DNA of 29,942 nucleotides from a virus. A program made the position numbers and the translations under genes. The stretch covers positions 1-29,942 of the IMG/VR virus record IMGVR_UViG_3300023284_000614, one strand, 5' to 3'. Positions 23,867-29,942 of this stretch are shown here, piece by piece; position 1 is the first letter of the stretch; the number at the start of each line of letters is the position of its first letter. The notes beneath the pieces are model-generated. The model was not told the origin of the DNA. It ran no database searches and worked only from the letters and a program-made list of their open reading frames with translations.

Positions 23867-26800
23867 ATGCCGCTTCGTATAACTAAAGGGGAACGAAAGC
23901 CTCAATTCGCCCACCTCGTAGGGCTAGAGGGCGTCTTTGCCCCCCCCCTGGAGATCCCTGCCGATGACGAGCGTACTGCCAGTTTCTATATCCTTGATCC
24001 TCAGACCGGCCGTGCGATCCCCCAACTGAGGGCTGCAGACGGCCCAGGCATCATCAGTAGGTTCAGGGAGTACCTCGGTATCACTCGGCCAAAAGCGAGG
24101 CCCATAGAGCTCGAAGCGGCCCAAAGAGGCCTTGCCGGGGAGGCTTTCGTCCGTCCCTTCGACATTCGAGCGGAGGTCGTCGGACCCGGCGCAGCGATCG
24201 AGGAGGAAGCGAGACGGGTTCTGATGCAGGGGTTCGAGGGCTTCACGGGAGGAATCCCTGCCCTTCTCAGGGGATACGATGAGAGCCCGGAGACTTTCCC
24301 TGGTGCTATTGCTGGCGGTGTCTTAGGCGTCGGCGGCTTCCTTATTGGCCCGTTCAAAGGCGCGAAGCTAATCACGGGCACGCGGTTGGCCCCGACCGCC
24401 CGAGGGATGCGCGGGATGGCGCAGATCCTCACGGAAGGTGCCGCAAACCTTGGACTTGCCTCGTCTATCGCGGCTATCGCACCGGCGCTCCTGGAAAGCG
24501 ACACGCTGACGGAGCTCACCTTTGAGATCAGCGAAAGCGCGGCCATGGGGGGCCTGATCGGCCTCATATATCCCGCAATGGGCGTCATCCCCAATAAAGT
24601 GCTCCGTGTTGCCGCTACCGTGGCCGTGGTAGATAAGGTCCGGGCAGGGCCGCGCCAATGGTTCACGCTTGACGATGTGATCGTCGGGGTGAAGGACGGC
24701 ACGATCTCCCCGAGAGACTTGGGCCGGGCGACCTTCGGCGTCCTCATGGACACCTACTTTGCCCTCAAGGTGCCCTCCATGCGAAAACAGCTTAAAGCCT
24801 TAGATAATATGTATATCGAGCAGATTGCAAACCTCGATGTGCAGGAGGCAGAAAACACCATCCTTGAAGTGGCGAGGCGTAGCGACCTCCAGGAGCCGAG
24901 GGAAGGCATCTATCCCGAGGATATAAACCGGGCTTACGGGTCGCCCGCGGAGTTTAGTAAAGTCACAGAGTTAGTGGGTATCGCGGCCATACGCCCAGGC
25001 GAGCCCTTGACCGACGCTCAAATATCTGTCGGCAGACAGACCGTTGCGGAGCAACTGGCGGAAAGTGCCGCCGCAACGCTGGAACAGGCAAGAATACCGA
25101 CCGGCAAACTGGTCCCTACGGAGTCCGGGTTTAGGCGAATTAAAGGCTTTAAGGAAATGGCTCTCCAAATGTTTCCGGACCTCCAAGGGATGAAGGAAAG
25201 TCCCGGTAAGATGATTGAGGCCATCCGGAAGGACAAAGAAAATCGGCTCTATCTTGAGATCCTTAAACGGCTAAAACAGGGTGTCACAGAAGCCGACATT
25301 CGCTTTCTTGCTGAACAAGCCGAGCAACCGGGCGAGGAAGGGTTCGCGTTGTTTGAGAAAGCCCTTGAGGAGTTGGCAGAGGTAGAAAACATTGAGCCCG
25401 GAGTGGTCCGTCCAGCCGAGCCTCCTGCACCGCCTGCTCCTCCTGTTGTGCCTCCCAAGGTGCCGCCCCCAGAAGCCTTCCAGGACGCCAAAGCGGTCGA
25501 GGCCATGTTCAACAAGGCCGATGTGGAATTAAGTTGGCTTAGACGCAAGAGCCTGAAACAGATCCGGGATGCCCTCGTTAGGGCGACCGTTGACGTTTCC
25601 GGGCCGGCCAAAAGAAAACTGCTGGAGGCCAGCGGGGATCTTGGCAGAGAGGCCATAATCAATAAAGACCTGATGGCTGGCATGGGGGCCAAGGCCGATG
25701 CCCTGACCACGGAAGCACAGAGAATCATCGAAAAGGATCTTACCAAGGTCGAGGACAAGTTACTGGAGCGGGTTATCCAGGCGAGAAGAACCATTGCCAT
25801 AGACACACATGCTGAGAGGGTTCTCAAATTTGAGAAACAGCGGCTCTTAGAACTTCCCGAGGAACAGAAGCCGGAACAGCTTGAGTTGATTCAGGATCTT
25901 GAGCAGGGAATCAAGCATCCAGATAGGCTAGGTGGTAAGAAGATGCAGAACTATCTCCTGATCGCAGAGAACAGCGAACCGGAGATGTTCGCCAAGGTCA
26001 CGGAGAAATCGGATCTCTATTTTAGTGAGTTTAAGAAAATGCTCGACCTGGCCCTCAAGCATGATCTCATTACGCCCAAGTCACATGAAAACCTTGCGCG
26101 AGTTGGCGACTACTCTCCCCGCCGATTCATTCAACACATCGACCCCAACACCAATTTTCGAGGCTTGGGCGGCAAGATTATTAGTGTGCCGGACAGCGGC
26201 ATCAAACGGCTCGACAAGGGCAGTACGCGAGTGATGGAGAAGAACTGGAGGTTGCTGCTGCGTGATGCCAATAGCCGCCTTCACAAGCGTATCGGAGCTC
26301 AAGAAGCCAACAAGGCGCTGTTTGCCGTCGCCACTCAGATCCCCGAGAATGAGGTGGTGAAACTACATCCGGAGGGGCCTACGCCGGCCGGCTTTCAGGA
26401 ATTAAGTGTGATGATTAAAGGGCAGCGGAACCGGATGATGATGCCGGATGAGTTGGCCCGTGATTGGATTCAACAGGATTCCGCGATTAGCTCGCAAATG
26501 GCAAACTTCATCGGATGGATCTCAGGTGCAGCAATCCTCAAACCAATGGCAACGGGCATCAATCCCGAGTTTGCTCTGACCAACTTTCCCAGGGACGCTA
26601 TGCACGTTTGGATGACGACCAATGAGTTCTCGCCACATTTCCCCAAATTTACCAAGCAATTCACGGAAGCCCTGGCTGCGACTCGACATGGCGCGTTTAC
26701 TCGTACCGGCTGGTATGTTGACGCAATAAACGAAGGGCTCGGCATGAACTTCTTGACACATCAGGGCCTCACCAAGGGGCTCACCGGTCCATTTGCCGAC

Positions 26801-28138
26801 GCGCAAAGATTCCTGTCTTATGCCGGAGAAACATCAGAACTGTGGGTGCGCGGGGCGGTACGACATCAGGCATTACTCAACGGCAAATCGCCGCGTGAAG
26901 CGACATGGATTGCGAGAAACTACATGGATTTCGCACAAGGTGGCTGGCTGACCAAGGGCGCGGACACCGCGATCCCTTACCTGAACGCTAGGATAGTGGC
27001 CACACGCGGTATCTTCCGTGCGGCAAAGCAGCGTCCAGGACAGACGATGTATAAGTTTGCACAGGTCGGCTCGATGGCGATGGGCCTCTATCTCGCCAAT
27101 CGGTACATCAATGAGGACGCCTGGAACGCCACGAAGGCCAGGGAGAAAGTCAATAACTGGATCCTCACCATGCCAAGTTTCTTTGATTTCGAGGATGAGT
27201 TTGGAGCTACACGACATATTGCTTTTCAGGTAGCCAAGGACCAATCTCAGCGCATTGTCGCCACAGTCTTTGAGGCGATGGTTGCGAAGGCTCTCGGGGA
27301 TCCGGTGGACGTGGATCAAGTGGTACAGGCGGCTCAAGACTTTATCCCGTTTATCCCAACGGACACCATGCCGCCAGCCATGACCGCTTTCTTTGGCTAT
27401 ATGGGGAATGTAGATTTTTGGCGTAACGAACCGGCCTGGCGGGGTACAAAAAGATCGGCCAGGCTCGAATATACCAAATACACGCACCCTGCTTTGATCG
27501 AGGTTGGCAGGATCGGCCTGAGTCCTGATCGAACGGCATTTGCGCTCAAATCACTATTCACCTACGGGAACATCTATACCTCGATGGTGGGATCAGGGAC
27601 CAGGTTTATCATGGAAGCCGCTGGCAAAGCGGAGCCAAGAGACTCAACAACACGGGATTTTCTCGCCGCTCCGGGTATGCGCCGGCTGTTCCTGGTGACA
27701 GACCCGTTCGAGCCATTCCGCAAGGAGATCGAGGATGTCCGCATTAAGAGTCAGGACGAAATCGTGGAAACCCACATGGAGCTAGACAAGCTCAGCGAGA
27801 AATTCTATCGGGCAAAGAAAGCCGGCACGGAAATAGCAACGGCAAGGCGTGATGTGCGACAATTCATCCGAGCACAAGAGGATTTTAGGCAGAAGCCCTT
27901 GCTTGAACGGTTCAAATTCATGGGCCAAGTGTTCGAGCTCAAAGAAAGACGTTTTTGGCTCACCCTCCGGGCCATGCAGCCCGAGGCCAGGGCAACGGTG
28001 TTCTGGACCCGATGGAACCAGACCGCCCCCAAAGACCGACGTGAGTTCTTGGAACAAGCGAGCAAGCTGGACGGTATCGGGGGCGACAGGTTCTTTGCGA
28101 TGTTGAACAAACTCAGGAAAAGAAAGATTCCTGAGTAA
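23867..28138 (+). CDS. Giant polyvalent internal virion protein with LPD38-like region
   Basis: A 1423-residue protein at the place of T7 gp16, the largest ejected core protein. Residues ~145-265 include several hydrophobic, Gly/Ala-rich stretches (AIAGGVLGVGGFLIGPF, MGGLIGLIYPAMGVIP) that could cross a membrane. A Pro-rich hinge lies near 519-535. A long helical region follows (about 540-870). Residues ~870-1250 match the large polyvalent protein-associated domain 38 type: GINPEFALTNFPRDAMHVW, RNYMDFAQGGWLTKGADTAI, ANRYINEDAWN. The C-terminus is helical and charged. I see no lysozyme motif inside it; a lysozyme-like protein is encoded immediately after. A role in DNA ejection is inferred. 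Confidence 0.8.
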   Translation: MPLRITKGERKPQFAHLVGLEGVFAPPLEIPADDERTASFYILDPQTGRAIPQLRAADGPGIISRFREYLGITRPKARPIELEAAQRGLAGEAFVRPFDIRAEVVGPGAAIEEEARRVLMQGFEGFTGGIPALLRGYDESPETFPGAIAGGVLGVGGFLIGPFKGAKLITGTRLAPTARGMRGMAQILTEGAANLGLASSIAAIAPALLESDTLTELTFEISESAAMGGLIGLIYPAMGVIPNKVLRVAATVAVVDKVRAGPRQWFTLDDVIVGVKDGTISPRDLGRATFGVLMDTYFALKVPSMRKQLKALDNMYIEQIANLDVQEAENTILEVARRSDLQEPREGIYPEDINRAYGSPAEFSKVTELVGIAAIRPGEPLTDAQISVGRQTVAEQLAESAAATLEQARIPTGKLVPTESGFRRIKGFKEMALQMFPDLQGMKESPGKMIEAIRKDKENRLYLEILKRLKQGVTEADIRFLAEQAEQPGEEGFALFEKALEELAEVENIEPGVVRPAEPPAPPAPPVVPPKVPPPEAFQDAKAVEAMFNKADVELSWLRRKSLKQIRDALVRATVDVSGPAKRKLLEASGDLGREAIINKDLMAGMGAKADALTTEAQRIIEKDLTKVEDKLLERVIQARRTIAIDTHAERVLKFEKQRLLELPEEQKPEQLELIQDLEQGIKHPDRLGGKKMQNYLLIAENSEPEMFAKVTEKSDLYFSEFKKMLDLALKHDLITPKSHENLARVGDYSPRRFIQHIDPNTNFRGLGGKIISVPDSGIKRLDKGSTRVMEKNWRLLLRDANSRLHKRIGAQEANKALFAVATQIPENEVVKLHPEGPTPAGFQELSVMIKGQRNRMMMPDELARDWIQQDSAISSQMANFIGWISGAAILKPMATGINPEFALTNFPRDAMHVWMTTNEFSPHFPKFTKQFTEALAATRHGAFTRTGWYVDAINEGLGMNFLTHQGLTKGLTGPFADAQRFLSYAGETSELWVRGAVRHQALLNGKSPREATWIARNYMDFAQGGWLTKGADTAIPYLNARIVATRGIFRAAKQRPGQTMYKFAQVGSMAMGLYLANRYINEDAWNATKAREKVNNWILTMPSFFDFEDEFGATRHIAFQVAKDQSQRIVATVFEAMVAKALGDPVDVDQVVQAAQDFIPFIPTDTMPPAMTAFFGYMGNVDFWRNEPAWRGTKRSARLEYTKYTHPALIEVGRIGLSPDRTAFALKSLFTYGNIYTSMVGSGTRFIMEAAGKAEPRDSTTRDFLAAPGMRRLFLVTDPFEPFRKEIEDVRIKSQDEIVETHMELDKLSEKFYRAKKAGTEIATARRDVRQFIRAQEDFRQKPLLERFKFMGQVFELKERRFWLTLRAMQPEARATVFWTRWNQTAPKDRREFLEQASKLDGIGGDRFFAMLNKLRKRKIPE

Positions 28139-28605
28139 TGGGCATCCTCTGCAAAGACCTCCGAGAAGTCGTGATCCAGCCCGCGCTCAAGAAGCTAAAC
28201 CTGTGGTCGGAGTCGGCCGAGAACTTATTACTTGGAACTGCTGCCCAGGAGAGCCAGATGGGGAGGTATCTGCGGCAGATCAACGGCCCCGCTTTGGGGA
28301 TTTTTCAAATGGAGCCGAGCGACCACAACGATATTTGGAGTAATTATTTAATGTACCGCGGGGAACTCATGTCGGTCATATTGAAGTTGACCGTTCCAAA
28401 CATGATGAGGACGGAACAGCTTTGCTGGAACCTCAGATATGCCGCCGCGATGTGTAGGATCCATTATCTCCGTGTACCTGAACCGTTGCCTCATGCTGAT
28501 GATACCGCGGGCCTTGGCTGTTACTGGAAGAACCACTACAACACGCATGAAGGGAAAGGGACGGTAGAGGAATGGGTCAAAAACTACACGGCGATGGTGG
28601 TATGA
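28138..28605 (+). CDS. Lysozyme-like / transglycosylase-type protein
   Basis: A 155-residue peptidoglycan-degrading candidate. The stretch LLLGTAAQESQMGRYLRQ followed by GPALGIFQMEPSDHNDIWSNYL is a recurrent phage lysozyme-superfamily motif; E38 in AAQES is the likely catalytic acid and GIFQMEP matches the following core. The end (GCYWKNHYNTHEGKGTVEEWVKNY) also fits. It overlaps the giant protein by one base and precedes the membrane genes, so it could be either a virion lysozyme split from the gp16-like protein or the endolysin. No signal peptide is seen. Confidence 0.8.
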   Translation: MGILCKDLREVVIQPALKKLNLWSESAENLLLGTAAQESQMGRYLRQINGPALGIFQMEPSDHNDIWSNYLMYRGELMSVILKLTVPNMMRTEQLCWNLRYAAAMCRIHYLRVPEPLPHADDTAGLGCYWKNHYNTHEGKGTVEEWVKNYTAMVV

Positions 28606-28633
28606 GTCCAACAAAGAGCCAGGAGGGAGGCAC

Positions 28634-28825
28634 TTGGGGCAAGCAAACATCGTCTGGTTCGTCGTTCTTGGAATTTGTGGACTTCTGCAGACACTCATTA
28701 CGGCAGGCATCTTCGGACTTTTCAGGAAGCTGCTTGATCTTGAGCACCGGCTATCAATGTTGGAAGGAATTTGTGAAGAACGGTGGCGCAGTCAACAATC
28801 CGAGCGAAAAGACACAGTGGGGTGA
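28634..28825 (+). CDS. Small one-TM membrane protein, holin or accessory lysis candidate
   Basis: A 63-residue protein with one strong membrane segment (NIVWFVVLGICGLLQTLITAGIFGLF) followed by a charged helix (RKLLDLEHRLSMLEGICEERW). It uses a TTG start at 28634 with a near-perfect ribosome site (AGGAGGGAGG) just upstream. Small one-TM proteins with a coiled tail are common in phage lysis cassettes. An overlapping frame from 28572 gives an unremarkable polar peptide and was set aside. Confidence 0.65.
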   Translation: MGQANIVWFVVLGICGLLQTLITAGIFGLFRKLLDLEHRLSMLEGICEERWRSQQSERKDTVG

Positions 28826-28829
28826 TTAG

Positions 28830-29009
28830 GTGGACACCAACGATTTCAGGATGTTTGTCAGGGGTGGCATTGCGCTTATAAGTGTGGTTGCACTAATCCT
28901 GCTGACTGCCTTTGCCGTTATTGATCCGAAACTAGGTGGGGGCGCGATCATCTCCATTGCCAGTAGCGCCGTTTCTTACTATTACGCATCAAAAAAGGAG
29001 GAGCTATGA
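28830..29009 (+). CDS. Small two-TM protein, holin candidate
   Basis: A 59-residue protein with two hydrophobic segments (GIALISVVALILLTAFAVI and AIISIASSAVSYYYA) and a basic-acidic end (SKKEEL), which is the layout of a two-TM holin. Holins form the membrane holes that time lysis. The start is GTG at 28830 with GGGGTGA just upstream; ATG 28851 is an alternative. Its stop shares bases with the start of the lipoprotein gene (ATGA), so the two are coupled. Confidence 0.65.
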   Translation: MDTNDFRMFVRGGIALISVVALILLTAFAVIDPKLGGGAIISIASSAVSYYYASKKEEL

Positions 29010-29287
29010 GGCGTACAGGAAGGGCCTACTTTCCTATTTGGCTTATCGCATTAGCCTTTCTGGTAAGTGGCTGCGTCAGTTCTCTAGCCGGCGCAGCGAT
29101 GCTTGATCCCGAAGATGTGGGTGAAATGGTTACGCTGATGAAAGAATCTGGTATGAATGGATGCACATGGCTTCGGGGCCGTGGCAACCCACCAGCGGGT
29201 CAGGTAGAGCTAGACATGATATTCGCGTATGGGGAAATCAACTCTCTGGAGTGTCTCAAAACAATCAACGGACGGTCTGGGCAATAA
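29006..29287 (+). CDS. Small lipoprotein, possible outer-membrane spanin subunit
   Basis: A 93-residue protein with a lipoprotein signal: a basic start (MRRTGR), a hydrophobic core (IWLIALAFLV) and a lipobox VSGC, with C23 the expected lipid-modified residue. The mature part is short and contains two further Cys (53 and 83). Phage lysis cassettes of Gram-negative hosts often encode an outer-membrane lipoprotein that pairs with an inner-membrane coiled-coil protein. Here the lipoprotein comes first and is coupled to the membrane gene before it by ATGA. Most o-spanins are Pro-rich, which this is not, so the role is uncertain. Its stop overlaps the next start by one base. Confidence 0.6.
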   Translation: MRRTGRAYFPIWLIALAFLVSGCVSSLAGAAMLDPEDVGEMVTLMKESGMNGCTWLRGRGNPPAGQVELDMIFAYGEINSLECLKTINGRSGQ

Positions 29288-29589
29288 TGAACTGGCCTCG
29301 CGTCTTTGCTTACATCGCAGCTATTATCTTGGTCGGGGGTGGAGCGTTCGGCTTCGTCCAAGGCTGGGAATGGCTTGATGACCGACACAATCAGACTGTT
29401 GAAGTCGTCTCAATGGACGAGAAGATTCAAAGCACACAGCAGCGCCTCGACTTTATTGACCTGATCCAAGCCGTCGAAGTGGCGAACAAGATGTGCGAAC
29501 TAGCGGAAAGGAATCAGGAATTGCAGCCGGAGTGCGTGAAGGCCCAGCATCAGGTCGAACAGATTAGGTTGCGGCTTCCGAAGAAGTAA
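29287..29589 (+). CDS. TM-anchored coiled-coil protein, possible inner-membrane spanin subunit
   Basis: A 100-residue protein with one N-terminal membrane segment (YIAAIILVGGGAFGFVQGW, residues 9-27) and then a charged helical region (SMDEKIQSTQQRLDFIDLIQ to KAQHQVEQIRLRLPKK) expected to lie in the periplasm as a coiled coil. That topology is the i-spanin plan. ATG 29287 is chosen because it overlaps the lipoprotein stop by one base; a longer reading inside the lipoprotein gene has no support. It is the last plus-strand gene and its end overlaps the convergent gene by 26 bases. Confidence 0.6.
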   Translation: MNWPRVFAYIAAIILVGGGAFGFVQGWEWLDDRHNQTVEVVSMDEKIQSTQQRLDFIDLIQAVEVANKMCELAERNQELQPECVKAQHQVEQIRLRLPKK

Positions 29590-29926
29590 CAATGAGCTCG
29601 TCGCCCCCCTCCTTGGTCGTGCTGGCGCGGATGTCCCACGCCATGTGATACAAGCAATACTCTTTCGGGTCATCGCTGTCATTGAGGCGGCAGGGACGAT
29701 TATCGGAGCCGCTCATACACGATCCGTTCTCCCTGATGAATTGCCATAGGTCTGTGACGGGCTGTAACGCCTCCCGCTCCGCTTGGACGGCGGCAGCCCT
29801 ATCTTCACGGATGCAAGCTACCAGCGTGTCGTGTGCAATAAGACTTAATGAGGCAGACTCATCAATCTGAGCCATGCACTGATACCAACGACCAATCAAA
29901 GGCTCGTACATATTGGGATCGCTCAT
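29564..29926 (-). CDS. Hypothetical protein on the opposite strand
   Basis: A 120-residue acidic protein on the minus strand, with a perfect GGAGG about eight bases before its ATG at 29926. It contains ACIREDRAAAVQAEREALQPV, the Arg/Glu/Ala-rich helix often seen in small early phage proteins, and four to five Cys with a DNRPCRLNDSDDPKEYCLYH segment. No family is recognised. It is the only convergent gene in the window and marks the end of the late operon; its last 26 bases overlap the spanin-like gene on the plus strand. Confidence 0.6.
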   Translation of the reverse strand: MSDPNMYEPLIGRWYQCMAQIDESASLSLIAHDTLVACIREDRAAAVQAEREALQPVTDLWQFIRENGSCMSGSDNRPCRLNDSDDPKEYCLYHMAWDIRASTTKEGGDELIVTSSEAAT

Positions 29927-29942
29927 TGCGGGGCCTCCGCGG

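Noticed and set aside
28572-28829. 85-codon frame overlapping the one-TM protein
   Set aside because: The product is polar and patternless, while the overlapping TTG-started frame has a strong ribosome site and a clear membrane segment.
1-29942. CRISPR arrays, insertion sequences, T7-type promoters and U-run terminators
   Set aside because: Reading both strands showed no regularly spaced repeats, no transposase or inverted-end pairs, no repeated phage-promoter consensus, and no GC stem followed by a T-run.

Overview
The window is the late (virion and lysis) half of a short-tailed, podovirus-type tailed phage genome with a T7-like tail plan. All genes but the last are on the plus strand, packed with overlaps of 1 to about 60 bases. 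The evidence is the gene order: large terminase C-terminus, a small Pro-rich protein, head-tail connector (portal), scaffold, major capsid protein, tail tubular A (gatekeeper) and tail tubular B (nozzle) proteins, a GNAT-like and other internal virion proteins, a T7-type fibre, a giant polyvalent internal protein, a lysozyme-like protein and a lysis cassette. A lipoprotein and a TM/coiled-coil pair that look like spanins suggest a Gram-negative host; the host genus cannot be told from this sequence. No replication, RNA polymerase or integration genes are present.

Layout. 1-543: end of the large terminase, split by an apparent frame break at a run of nine G. 558-3780: linker protein, portal, two small proteins, scaffold. 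3783-4855: four small genes, the last an endonuclease VII-type HNH nuclease, then a 180-base non-coding, highly folded leader. 5035-6465: major capsid protein and a probable capsid-associated protein. 6527-10753: accessory island with a Cys-rich YkgJ-like protein, two Sec-exported proteins, a coiled-coil protein and two further proteins. 10765-13826: an 855-residue repeat-rich fibre-like protein and two small companions. 13849-17532: three tandem tail tubular A paralogues, two of them fused to a three-repeat lectin-like region. 17532-28138: nozzle, GNAT-like protein, internal core proteins, T7-type fibre and a 1423-residue polyvalent protein. 28138-29589: lysozyme-like protein, two small membrane proteins, lipoprotein, TM/coiled-coil protein. 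29564-29926: a convergent gene on the minus strand.

How it works together. Terminase fills a procapsid built from portal, scaffold and capsid protein. The tail tubular A and B proteins close the portal and form the short tail. The fibres and lectin-like additions probably contact the host surface. Internal proteins are ejected with the DNA, and the lysis cassette releases progeny.

The most unusual features are the tail tubular A triplication with fused lectin-like domains and a 77-base gene-conversion-like tract, the exported-protein island inside the virion operon, the folded leader before the capsid gene, and the terminase frame break. Family assignments rest on motif recognition by eye; no database search was run.
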